Part shown: in pieces, positions 22,090 through 31,436 of the stretch
Layout: each line of letters begins with the position of its first letter
How positions within the stretch are numbered: position 1 is the first letter of the stretch
Assembly (NCBI GenBank): GCA_964020975.1
Contig: OZ026622.1
Span: 89,436,962-89,500,961, forward strand
Reading direction: 5' to 3'
From: Hermodice carunculata
Taxonomy: Eukaryota > Annelida > Polychaeta > Eunicida > Amphinomidae
Length of the DNA stretch: 64,000 nucleotides
The notes under the pieces: generated by a model
Databases searched by the model: none
What the model was told of the DNA's origin: nothing
The model's input: only the letters and a program-made list of their open reading frames with translations
Made by a program: the position numbers and the translations under genes

Positions 22090-22339
22090 TTAGCTCATTC
22101 ATACTATGGTCACAGGTCTTGGTCAGTGGTTCTGGCACTGCCTGGCAAGTCATGCTGCAGCTGCCGCAAGGGCAGCTGCAGCATGACTTGCCAGGCAGTG
22201 CCAGAACCACTGACTTAAGACGATAGGCATGTTGGTACTTGAATGAAAGCTCTTTTCATGAAGAATTTAAATATGCAATTGTCATCTTAAATCTAGGTAA
22301 ATATACGGAAATATCAGGGACTGGTGTGGAATGAGTTAA
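22090..22339 (+). mobile_element. TTAA family 4 MITE with 44-bp perfect palindrome
   Basis: The ends are TTAGCTCATTCATACTATGG and GGTGTGGAATGAGTTAA, inverted with TTAA or its TTAG variant at the borders. The core at 22122-22214 is a perfect palindrome. The right part ('gtacttgaatgaaagctctt', 'aggtaaatatacggaaa') matches the reverse copy at 49270-49485. It is related to family 1 through the 'aggcatgttggtacttgaat' stretch. Confidence 0.85.
22122..22214. repeat. Perfect 44-bp-arm palindrome, 5-base loop
   Basis: The left arm starts GTCAGTGGTTCTGGCACTGC and the right arm ends GCAGTGCCAGAACCACTGAC. I checked every base of the 44-bp arms and found no mismatch. The loop is GCAAG. Such an arm could form a cruciform, or a long RNA hairpin if transcribed. 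Confidence 0.95.
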
Positions 22340-22529
22340 GCAACCATCTGAGGCAAGCCACCAAACTCCACAAAAGTTGTTTGACTAGCATAGTGACTGA
22401 CACTGTGGTCATACGGAGATGGCAGAAGCAGAAGATGTCGGCAATTTACTGCTTCCTCTTTATAATGCTGGTGGGGAGTGTAACAGAGCAGTTTGTCGTA
22501 GCAAAACTGCCTTAGGATAAGGGCACATC

Positions 22530-22776
22530 TATCTCTCTCAGTGCCAAAGTTTGGACTGAGGTAACAGCTTTTCTTGGCATGCATTGGGTGCCATGTGGAC
22601 AATGCACGCTGAGAAAATCTGTTACCCTGGGATATTCTCTCTGGAACTATAGGCATACTGGTACTTGAATGAAAGATCTTTTTATGAGGAATGCGAATCT
22701 GGGATCCTTATGATAATTTAGACTAGTTTGACTCAAGAAGATCAACTTAAGTCGTGCTTGGGACTGAAAGAGTTAA
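22530..22776 (-). mobile_element. TTAA family 1 MITE, minus orientation
   Basis: It runs from a decayed TCTCTCTCAGTGCCAAAG to GGGACTGAAAGAGTTAA. It contains the foldback pair 'acagcttttcttggcatgca' and 'tgcacgctgagaaaatctgt', and the family stretch 'tggaactataggcatactgg'. The left TTAA is not preserved. It lies 190 bases after the family 4 copy. Confidence 0.8.
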
Positions 22777-23154
22777 CATAGAAGTGATGGGAAGACTACT
22801 TCATTAGGAGCTGTGGTACTTACCCTAGGCCTGTTTTTATCAGAAACCCCCTTGTAATTAGGGGTGTTATAAAGATGAAACAATGTCCTTGTATGTGCAC
22901 AGCAAGAAGTCAATAGTAAAAGCTATCAGCTTATTGCATGACACATTCAATTAAATTTTTAATGCCCTGTGCCAGTCGCATGCTATGTTAAGTCAGTATA
23001 CTTCATGGTAAAAATAGTCCTTATCTTGAAGTACTGTGTAGGATACTTTCCATTGATTTATGCCTGATAACAGTTAGATACTCGCAGTGGTCTGTCTGCA
23101 CAAGTTCTGCTCTCCTTATGTAGCCTCTGTGATGAGGAATTCTGGTGATCCTGC
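22777..23154. other. Unassigned sequence
   Basis: Nothing recognised beyond a loose TTATAA-type phrase near 22870. Confidence 0.4.
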
Positions 23155-23395
23155 TTAACCCTTTCCCCCTTGAATTAAGACTGAGTCAACAGCTTTCCTC
23201 GGTATGGGTTGGGCACTAAGTGCCCAACCCATGCCAAGGAAAGCTGTTGACCTGGGTCATGTTGTCTTGACAGGTCTCAGCTTCAATTCTCACTCAAATT
23301 GTTTTTCATTGCTGTTGAAATCAGTTGAAAACGCTGAAGCAGACGACATTTGACCACCATCCGGTTTTGGCCGGTTTAAGGGGGGGAAGGGTTAA
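23155..23395 (-). mobile_element. TTAA family 2 MITE with 33-bp palindrome
   Basis: It is flanked by TTAA on both sides: start TTAACCCTTTCCCCCTTGAA, end AAGGGGGGGAAGGGTTAA. The core at 23185-23251 has arms GTCAACAGCTTTCCTCGGTA and the complement TGCCAAGGAAAGCTGTTGAC, ~33 bases with two mismatches. It is the best-preserved family 2 copy here, with no coding capacity. Confidence 0.9.
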
Positions 23396-23739
23396 GTTTG
23401 TGTAAGATCTATGCTGTAGTGAGTGGTCCTGTATTGGCATTCATCATGATGTCTGAAATAGGCACATTACATACAATTCTTGTTTGTGGGAAGGCACTTT
23501 GTAGGACATGAAAGGTTGATGGTTTTTGGTGATTGACATGTTGCTTCAGCCTCAGAAGACATGATCTGTCTGCTTCATGCCCTCTTTACAAATACAAAAA
23601 TGTATAGACACTCCCACGAACATTCTCTGAACAGTTGTGTTTAATAAGACACACTAGAACACTGAAACCTTTCAGAAGTAATAAATGTAAACGGTTTATC
23701 GTCTTAAACATTTGGCACCTACTGTATTTTTTGTATCAG

Positions 23740-23895
23740 GACTCTCGTATCCAAGCCCTTGAAAAAGAAGTAAAACATCTAGAAGATGAATTGCTGCATC
23801 TACGGGAAGAAGGTGCTACTAGCGACAGTGGAATAGTGGAAAACAGTTGTCACTCGGAGACCTCGAGGAGCCAGGAACAATTCCTGAGAACAAAG
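23740..23895 (+). CDS. Host internal exon, coiled-coil protein
   Basis: The 156-bp exon is bounded by a strong acceptor (TTTTTTGTATCAG, ending 23739) and a consensus donor (AAAG|GTAAAG at 23896), and it encodes exactly 52 codons, phase 0 at both ends. The product begins DSRIQALEKEVKHLEDELLH and continues LREEG, giving about three heptads of an acidic/basic coiled coil. A Ser/Glu/Thr-rich linker (SDSGIVENS..HSETSRSQEQ) follows. This is the most convincing host coding segment in the window: splice signals, phase and amphipathic pattern agree. The gene is not identifiable from 52 residues; many cytoskeletal and scaffold proteins have such segments. No neighbouring exon was found within several kilobases, so the introns are long. 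The frame also runs open upstream of the acceptor, so the start is set by the splice site. Confidence 0.65.
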
Positions 23896-24284
23896 GTAAA
23901 GTAATTTACTCACTGTATTGCATGCACAAACTGGATCAGGTTACTGAAGCCTCCCCAATGGCTCCCCGATGGCACGTGTGTTTGCTACCACAGTTGGTGG
24001 GACTGGCAGACCAATTATTGGTATTCTTTTAAGTCTTTGGTGCTTATTTTATTATTATTAGGCTTAGTACACAACTAACTGTGTGGGCATATTACAGATG
24101 GCAAATATACTTGGTTAAAATAATAGGAATATTTATTCTGTTGAGCTCTATTTCTGCAGATATTTTATGGCACACACCTGTAAATATGGGGACTGATCTG
24201 ATTTCTGACAATGCTCAACCTGTTTCATCACTTGTCCATACAAAAACTTTTGTGTTTGAATTGTTGTATAATGAATGAAGTTAT
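23896..24284 (+). other. Intron sequence downstream of the coiled-coil exon
   Basis: It begins with the donor GTAAAGTAATTT. No repeat was recognised until the short array at 24285. Confidence 0.4.
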
Positions 24285-24352
24285 GTCTAACAATGGTTAT
24301 GTCTAACAATGGTTATGTCTAACAATAGTTATGTCTAACAAAGGTTGTGTCC
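24285..24352. repeat. 16-bp tandem repeat, ~4 units
   Basis: GTTATGTCTAACAATG repeated about four times, with variants in the last unit. Confidence 0.92.
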
Positions 24353-24536
24353 GATGGAGACATTGTCAGCAGTAATGTGTTACCTGGTTGTATAATATCG
24401 CCAATCATTTGTGAAGGTACAGCTCACATTGTTGTATGTACCAAATGACAGACTAATGGCTTTCAGGAAGAAAGAAGACTGACAGTAGATGCCTGTTATT
24501 TTTTACAGCAACTCATTGTTTTATTAGACAATGCGA

Positions 24537-24770
24537 AAAACTCTCTCAGTACTGATTCATAACAGAAGGCATGCTTGTCAGAAGCATTATAATGATTCCA
24601 GATTCAAATTCCTCATGAAAAGATCATTCAATTACCAGCATGCTTATATTTCTAAAGAAAAACGAATGGTCCAGGTCCGTAGCTTTCCTTAGCTTGCTTC
24701 GGGTGCATTACCCAAAGCAAAGCAAGGAAAGCTGTTTCATCAGTCTTCAATTAAGCATTGAAATGATTAA
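24537..24770 (+). mobile_element. TTAA family 1 MITE, diverged copy
   Basis: ACTCTCTCAGTACTGATTCA replaces the canonical start. 'ttcctcatgaaaagatcatt', 'accagcatgcttatatttct' and the foldback 'tagctttccttagcttgctt' / 'aagcaaagcaaggaaagctg' are kept. It ends CATTGAAATGATTAA. It is older than the other copies by eye. Confidence 0.7.
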
Positions 24771-24834
24771 TTATGGACCATAATCACCGTCTTACTGTTT
24801 TTCCTTAAGCTGAATACGCAGTATGTAGCTTAAT

Positions 24835-25195
24835 TTCCTGCCACAAAGTACGAGTTTGACGCCTGGCAATCATGGGGGACGTGCGGGTCGCATCCCTGTC
24901 ACAGACAGGCCATAAGCTCATTTCTCACAAAATTAGCATTTTTTGAGAAATTTAAGTTCACAAATTTCAAATTGGTATTCTTCTAGTACTTCCGCAGCCA
25001 TATATAAGAAAATTTCCATATGCCTTTAATAAGTATGTTGTATTTCCAAAATATTAGTAATTTCCCGCTTGTCCCCACAAGATACCGACCCGTATCTCAC
25101 CATATCTCACCAAACGAGACTAGGCAATCAGGTACGCAGTTAGGGTCGGAACTTAATGTGCATATCTGCTATTAGCAATTGATTTTCTCACTTGG
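24835..25195 (+). repeat. Dispersed repeat A, copy 1
   Basis: It shares, in order, 'tgacgcctggcaatcatggg', 'cacagacaggccat', 'tttttgagaaatttaagttc', 'agtacttccg', 'atggaaattttc' (as complement) and 'cgcttgtccccacaagatac' with the reverse copy at 51160-51525. A shorter third copy matches at 57785-57935. No coding frame is conserved. The ends are not clearly defined. Confidence 0.8.
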
Positions 25196-25206
25196 TACAT
25201 TACATA

Positions 25207-25389
25207 TACAGTGGGACGTGCTGTATGTGGCCAACCCTTCTACCAAAAAAAAAGTGGCCACATACAGCAGGTGTCCGGTCAGCATGGGTAAATTTTACAA
25301 AGAAATTGACTCCTATGTCGGAGTGCAGTGACCACAAAAAGCAATGTGGCCACTGATGGCAGTGCTTGCATAGAGCAGGTACCAGTGTA
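25207..25389 (+). mobile_element. TA-type MITE (mariner-like ends), copy 1
   Basis: It begins TACAGTGGGACGTGCTGTAT and ends AGCAGGTACCAGTGTA, inverted ends beginning with TA. The interior repeats 'gtggccacatacagcaggtg'-type sequence. It resembles 26912-27075. A Tc1/mariner-type origin is inferred from the TA target and the CAGTGGTACC-like ends. Confidence 0.65.
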
Positions 25390-25822
25390 CATGTATTGAT
25401 GGACATGCTAAACATGGTGGTCCTCATCTTGTAAGGCACCCACGACGAGAGGCCGGCCCCTCTTCAGAGGCCACATATTCCTGCAGCAAAGCCCAATATC
25501 ATCATATTTCTCCTGTGTAGACCAACGCTCTCAGAAGGCCTTATTTCTGCTGCATTTTGGGTGGCTTTACAAGAGCAGGACCATTTTGTACAAATTTACT
25601 GATTACAGTAATTTCTGGTTGCAGACATTGTACACTTACTTTATATTTGTAGTCAAATGTGTTAATTTTGTGACGTCACTGATGTTGTTAATGTGTTGTT
25701 CATGTTGTTTTTTTGTGTATTTACATGTACTATGAGATTTACAAAACACCAGGATCCTATTGTAAATTTTCAGTCATTGATTAACCAATTGCATTTTGAA
25801 CCCAAACTGGTCAGGTGTCGTT
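25390..25822. other. Unassigned sequence
   Basis: No repeat or gene recognised. Confidence 0.4.
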
Positions 25823-26280
25823 AAGAAATGAGGGTCGCTCTTGTATGTGTTATGGTGTAATAATGCGGGTGATTGAAGCTGGCATCATGGGCATGGCGCA
25901 TGCCAGTGCACCTCCCCCAGAGCCACCTTCGATCAGCCACGTCATTATGCCATAACACTCACAAAAGCAGCCCTTACTGCTTATACCTACATTTTCCCCT
26001 TAATTTTTCTGCTCGAGTACACAAAATTTAGTACATAGAATTAAGAGAAATGAGCAGAAACTGACTTCCTCATCATATTCAAGTGTTGAGTTCTGGAAAC
26101 CCAGGAGAGCGTGGCTTCAATATCTACCTAGGAACAAGAGAAAAACATGTTGGTGATTGATTATTGGAATGTGTTGGTGATTGGCTATTGGAATGTGGGT
26201 GGCCCACGTGTTATGGTCTGATAGCACACTAGGCTTTCTCATATACCTGGAATACTAAAAGTTATATTGAATGTAAATAT
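25823..26280 (+). mobile_element. Dispersed foldback repeat, copy 2
   Basis: It matches 9134-9563 from 'aagaaatgagggtcgc' to 'ttatattgaatgtaaatat'. The hairpin part (25823-25982) is more diverged, and an internal segment near 26130-26190 contains a short duplication of 'ttggtgattg.ttattggaatgtg'. Confidence 0.75.
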
Positions 26281-26462
26281 TGTGCATTGTGTCCAACTCA
26301 TGCCAAAGAAAACCATTGACCTAGGGCATGCCATCATGTATGGTCTTACATACAAATCTGTGCAAAAATGAATTTTTGTAGTAAAGAGAAATTCAAGTAA
26401 AAACATTAAGGCAGACGACAATTTACATCCAGACACTTCAGGGAAATTTGAGTAGGAAAAAG
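26281..26462 (-). mobile_element. TTAA family 2 MITE relic
   Basis: It retains 'gtccaactcatgccaaagaa', 'accattgacctagggcatgc' and 'aggcagacgacaatttacat', followed by a weak end 'gaaaaagtttaag'. It is heavily decayed and starts directly at the end of the foldback repeat. Confidence 0.45.
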
Positions 26463-26481
26463 TTTAAGACATATCAGATTA

Positions 26482-26562
26482 GGATGCCCAAGGTCAACAG
26501 TAACCCAAGGTCAACAGTAACCCAAGGTCAACAGTAACCCCAGGTCAACTGTAGCCCCAGGT
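26482..26562. repeat. 17-bp tandem repeat, ~5 units
   Basis: AGGTCAACAGTAACCCA repeated with minor changes. The GGTCAACAG core is the same as the conserved core of the TTAA MITEs, so it may have been seeded from one. Confidence 0.85.
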
Positions 26563-26719
26563 CAGTGGCTTTCATGCTGTGGTTAAGGTGCATCTGAACC
26601 TGCACTTAGAAAACTATTGATCTTGACTGCCTGTGATGGGCACTATTAAGTAAAGCTGTTTGTCTGTCATTACTAGAAAGAATCAGGAATAATGGATGGG
26701 ACTTGAAGAGGAAATGAGA

Positions 26720-27177
26720 TTTCCATATGTATGTAACCCAAATCTTGTCGCAGCATAAAATGTGATTTCCATAGACATGTATCTTGAACCTTGTTAAAGC
26801 ACCAGATATAATTTCCACATAGATATAACCCAAACCATGTCCAGTGATCAGATATAATTTCCATATACATGTAACCCGAACCTTATCAAGGCATCAGATA
26901 TAAATTTCATATACAGTGGTACCTGCTATTTAAGACCACCCTTAATGCCAGACAAAAGTGGTCACATATGACAGGTGGTCTTTCACTGCAGGTAAGCTAG
27001 CAAAGAAATTAAAGGCCAGTGTCTTGAAGTGGTGGTCTTCCACGAGAGGTGGTCTTTAGAGCAGGTACCACTGTATACACATTGTATATGAACCCCAAAT
27101 GTTGTCAAGGCATAAAATATGATTTGCGTATACATGTACATGTACCCAAACGTTGTCAAGATATCGTATATGATTTG
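26720..27177. repeat. 46-bp tandem array, interrupted
   Basis: Phrases such as 'aacccaaaccttgtcaagg' and 'atataatttccatatacatg' recur at 26735, about 26781, 26827, 26873, 27091 and 27143. The spacing is 46 where uninterrupted. A TA-type MITE (26912-27075) interrupts it and a second MITE (27178-27314) follows. Matching units reappear at 29766-29870, beyond the LINE. Confidence 0.8.
26912..27075. mobile_element. TA-type MITE (mariner-like ends), copy 2
   Basis: It begins TACAGTGGTACCTGCTATTT and ends AGAGCAGGTACCACTGTA, 16-bp near-perfect inverted ends, with TATA on each side. It is 164 bp and non-coding. It has inserted into a 46-bp array, whose units continue on both sides. Confidence 0.9.
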
Positions 27178-27314
27178 GGTGAAACCCACTTAAACGGGCG
27201 CTATGGCGCCGAAGGAAGTTGCACAATGGAATAAGGCACTATAAGCCTACATTTTATTCCGTCATGCGTGCACAGATGTGCAGAGTTCTTGTGCCCATAT
27301 AAGTGGGTTTCACC
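27178..27314. mobile_element. 137-bp MITE with 15-bp perfect inverted ends
   Basis: GGTGAAACCCACTTA and TAAGTGGGTTTCACC are perfect inverted ends. The flanks read ATGATTTG on the left and ATGATTTA on the right, an 8-bp target duplication with one mismatch, typical of hAT-like elements. It lies at the edge of the 46-bp array. Confidence 0.85.
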
Positions 27315-27619
27315 ATGATTTACATATGCATATATTTACATTTGGTGTTTACCTTAGCATTAGAGAAATACAGAAAGTTTTGGCATTCCTGTTTCCATGT
27401 TTCACATGCAAATGATGTGTTGTTGTTTTCATAAGCAACCGAAAGATAAGCACACCTACTTGGCTTTTCTGAGGTTTCTTGAAAGTAACAAGCCAAAAAC
27501 TTCTGCAAATGAAATGTCAATTGCAGTTTTACCTTTAATACTGATAGACATTAACATTTAATGTAAATGTAAGAATTGAACGTATTTTCTATTGCATACA
27601 TTGGCACTTGTTTGTACTT
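27315..27619. other. Unassigned sequence between array and LINE
   Basis: It begins with array-like 'atgatttacatatgcatata' and then becomes unique. It could be LINE 5' sequence too diverged to recognise. Confidence 0.4.
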
Positions 27620-29765
27620 TTTGACAGGCATAAATGAAAAGTACTGGAATTCAAAATATTTTTTTAACTGGAGATCTAAACTCGGATTTGCATTCTCAGT
27701 CAGGTCCATGACACAACCACTTCATCAGCAGTAATTTTCCTACTTTACATATTGAGGAGCCAACACGCATCACTGACCAGTTGGCCACTTGCCGCGATCA
27801 AATTATTTCAAATGTGCCAAAATATGTGAAAGAAATTTGTGTATTACCTCCACTCTCTAATTGCGACCACTGTGTAGTTGCTGTAAATTTATTGTTTCGA
27901 CAAAAGAAAGGGCCTGATTATAAAAGAAAAATTTGGGAGTATGACAAGGCATATTTTGAGGCTTTCAAATATCATCCTTCGGGAATTAGACTGGTCATCT
28001 TGTTTTCTTTTCCAAGGACATTAATTGTTGAATTGTGGTCCAGACTGTTTCTTGATGCTGTTCCATGCTTTGTTCCCAATAAATCAGTTGAGGTCGGACC
28101 ACACGACTTACCCTAGAGTACTTCTTGACTTCGTTTTCTTAAATGCCTGGTAAAAAAGTATGATAAAGCTAAAAGTCAAAATTATGATGCTGATGTGTGG
28201 ACCTTACTTTGTTAAATGCAGAACAATTACCAGGAACAACTTAAACGTGCTAAATGAGAATGCAGCAGTAAACAGTGCGCCAACCTGATTAATCCCACTC
28301 GCAAAAGTAGATGCTGGTGGCAAACTGTGAGGCATTTTCTCAGCAATCATTCATATCATATGCCTTCCATCTTACACAAAAACAAACCTATATCTGATAG
28401 CCAGACAAAAGCCCAGATGTTTGACTCTTTCTTCTTGCAGCAATGTGACACTGACACTTCTTCAGCCTCTTGACAAGACTTGACTGATACGCCCAGCTTT
28501 AGGCTGGACACCGTGACCATAACTGAAGCTGAAGTCCTCCATATGTTCCTCAGTTTAGACACATCAAGAGCATCAGGTCCAGATGGCATAACTGCAAAGC
28601 TTGTGAAAAAAACTGCTCCTGTTATTGTTCAACTACTCACAAAATTATTTAACTTATCCTTAGAAACAAAGGGATCCCAGCAAATATATCTCCCGTTCAT
28701 AAAAAAGGCCCTGAAAATGAGTGTATTAATTACTGGCCTGTCTCATTACTCAGTTGCACTGGAAAAGTATTTGAGAAAGTAGTGTTCAAACATGTATTCA
28801 ATTATTTAGTGACAACCTGGTCATATCTGCTCACCAATCTGACTTTATACCCGGCAACTCAACTGTCAACCAACTCATACTGTTATATCCCCACTTATGT
28901 CTTGCTATTGATCACCATAGGGAAGTTTGTATTGTATTTGTGGATATCAGCAAGGCATTTGATAAAGTTTGACATCCAGATTTTTTGTATAAATTATGAA
29001 AAAGTGGCTTGTCAGGAAATTGACTTGATTGGTTGTCCGATAATCTTAGTAACAGTTATCAACGAGTTGTCTTAAGGGGGCATCCTTCTAGTTGGGGTAG
29101 GATTGAGGCAGGTGTACTGCAAGGAGGTGTATTTAGGCCGCTTATGTTCTTAATGTATATCAATGATATTGTGGATCTTGGTAAGTGTAAAATTAAACTA
29201 TTTGTGGATGATACTTGTCTTTATTTAGATACTGATAACCCAGTTGAAATGGCAGAAACAGTAAATTTGGAGCTTTGTTATATTAACCAGTGGTCTGAGG
29301 ACTGGCTTGTCACATTTAATGCCTCCAAAACTAATTCTATGTTGATTTTTAAATCCAAACCATCTACCTATTTATTTTCAAGGTCATGTCTTACAAGATG
29401 TCAAGCACCACAAACACCTTGGTGATACTGTACACTCTGATCTGAGATGGACTGATCATGTTAATGATATTTTTAGTAAAGCTATGAAACTGCCTGATGT
29501 CATGAAAAACCTAAAGTTTACTTAAGACAGAAATACCTTAGAAACTATTTATTTTTTCATTTGTGAGACCAATCCTGGATAGTCCAGTTTGGAGTGGTTG
29601 TACAGTAACAGAGAAAACAAAATTGGAAAGTGTCCCGATTAGAAGCAACCTGTACATGTATTGTCACTGGTGCCATGCAAGATAGTAACCAAAGCGTCAG
29701 AGATGACTTGGGAAAAGTAAGAGATGACCTCTTGTACGTTGCTCAAACCTTTTCAAACTATCTGA
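27620..29765 (+). mobile_element. Non-LTR retrotransposon (LINE), Jockey/CR1-like, 5'-truncated and decayed
   Basis: Endonuclease end: LTGDLNSDL near 27665 (the GDxN motif) and NCDHCVVAV near 27860 (the family's SDHxPV motif with its catalytic His). Reverse transcriptase, in order: SLDTSRASGPDGITAKLV near 28550; a 'W.PVSLLSCTGKVFEK'-like stretch near 28750; FVDISKAFDKV near 28938; LQGGVFRPLMFLMYIND near 29115; KLFVDDTCLYL near 29197, the catalytic [FY]xDD box with its two aspartates present; then INQWSEDWLVTFNASKT and the terminal 'FVRPILD...WSGCTVTEKTKLE' domain near 29560-29630. The polymerase frame is broken by frame changes near 28.70 and 28.78 kb and several stops, for instance a TGA just after FDKV. 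The first part of the endonuclease and any ORF1 are missing. No poly-A tail or target duplication was identified. Clade is by overall pattern only. Confidence 0.92.
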
Positions 29766-29870
29766 CATGATTTTCATATACATGTATCCCAAACCTTGTC
29801 AAGGTATCAGATATGACGTCCATACACAATAATTTAATGTAAACCTTGTCCAGGAATGATATGAAGGTGT
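29766..29870. repeat. Continuation of the 46-bp array beyond the LINE
   Basis: 'gattttcatatacatgtatc' and 'ccaaaccttgtcaaggtatc' match the 26720-27177 units. This suggests the LINE block lies inside a formerly continuous array. Confidence 0.7.
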
Positions 29871-30858
29871 CATGTTCCCATCAGTAGTTTGACCTCTGTG
29901 CAGCAGCTGTACCCAGTTGGACAACACTCAGTCAGTCACTTGAAACAGTGATAGGGCAATCTTTTAATAGAGATCAAAATTGGATTGTATTGACCAGACA
30001 GCTGTGTTGAAGTCTATGTACCTTGACATTTACTTGTATACATAAAGACAAGCAAAGGATGAGCAGTTGTAGCTTATTTCCCCATTACATAAATGGGCAC
30101 TGTCTACACACGTGATTTTTGAAATGTCACTGCTTAGACACTTTTACGATGGACTATCAAAGCAATCCTGTCTTGCCTGCTATCTCGACTGTCACTGCCA
30201 GTGTTATGCTGTTTGTTCATCGTTAAGCCTTTGTACTCGATTCGTTCTGTCCCCCAGCAGAATCTGCATATATTTGTACACAACCTGATATATTTGTGCA
30301 TGACAATGCATGTGCGCAAATGCAGTGGCTGTGGCCATCGTTGTTTATACATCAGTTCTGACGACACAAGTGCAGGAGTCCCCGTTGTGAAGAAATAGGC
30401 AGAAGCCAGAGACAGTACCCACAGACCCATAACGTCTGTGACTAGCAATTATACAAAACACCATGCTTTGTGCTTTTGTGGAATAATTTAAAGAATTGAC
30501 CCAAGAATATCCTTTGCAGCAACAAAAGCATTTTGTGGCTTGCCTGGTTTAATCTGTGGCGGAGCAGGGCATTTTGTCTCGTGAGCATTTGTCAGAACTT
30601 TATTCTGAAGGGTGTGTTTGTATTCATGTAGGGACATTGTGGCTAGAAAGGATATTAAGGGGAGGTTCACTTTAACAAGGACACTTTTTCACTTGGAGGC
30701 TTGCATAGATATTAGGGGATTGTGCACCAATTTGTTCTGCAAAGCTACTTCTATTCAGCAGGGTTCATACAGGTCCATAAGGTGGTGGAAAGATCTTGCA
30801 TTTTGTCAGACATTGCCAGGCTTACAATATATGGAATAACAGATTTCAAACTGTACTT
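29871..30858. other. Unassigned sequence
   Basis: No repeat or exon recognised. A minus-strand 104-codon frame at 30134-30448 has no motif. Confidence 0.4.
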
Positions 30859-31095
30859 GTAACCTTTCAGTGCCAACCACAACTAAAGTCATTAAACATA
30901 AGTCAAACTAGTCTGAATTGTCATCAAGATCCCAGATTCTTATGCCTAGTAAAAAGACCTTTCATTCAAGTACCAGTATGCCTATAGTTCCAGAGAGAAT
31001 ATCCCAGGTCAACAGCTTTTCTCAGCTGCATTGGGTGCAATATGCGCCAAGAAAAGTTCTTGACTCAGTTCAAAATTTGGTGCTGAAAGAGTTAA
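30859..31095 (+). mobile_element. TTAA family 1 MITE
   Basis: The left end has decayed to GTAACCTTTCAGTGCCAACC and the right end is GGTGCTGAAAGAGTTAA. It contains the family stretches 'cctagtaaaaagacctttca' and 'tatagttccagagagaatat' and the foldback 'caacagcttttctcagctgc' / 'gcgccaagaaaagttcttga'. Confidence 0.85.
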
Positions 31096-31279
31096 ATTTG
31101 TAAATCATAAGCATGCATTATTGTAACATATTTTATAAATTGATATTTTGCCTGAACGGTAACCATCAAATGTGCTTAAAATGTTTAAAATCACGTGAAT
31201 AATGCATAATTCTTGTTGTCAATTGGAATTTAGTGACAGTTTTCACCTCCTTTCATTAGAGATTTATGGTGTTTAGTGA

Positions 31280-31436
31280 TGTTAGATTTCAGACATAGTC
31301 ATCAGGACTGACATTGGGAGTGTTGGATATCATAGTCACCAGGACTGACAATCAGTATGTTACAATATCAGACGTAGTCATCAGAACTGATATTGTGGGT
31401 GTTAGATATCATAGTCATCCAAACTGACATTAGGGG
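31280..31436. repeat. Degenerate ~40-bp tandem repeat, first part
   Basis: 'agtcatcaggactgacattg' and 'ggtgttagatatcatagtca' alternate at about 37-41 base spacing. The array stops at 31436 and resumes at 32609. Confidence 0.75.

Noticed and set aside
28356-28589. 77-codon minus frame across the LINE
   Set aside because: A shadow of the plus-strand reverse-transcriptase frame.
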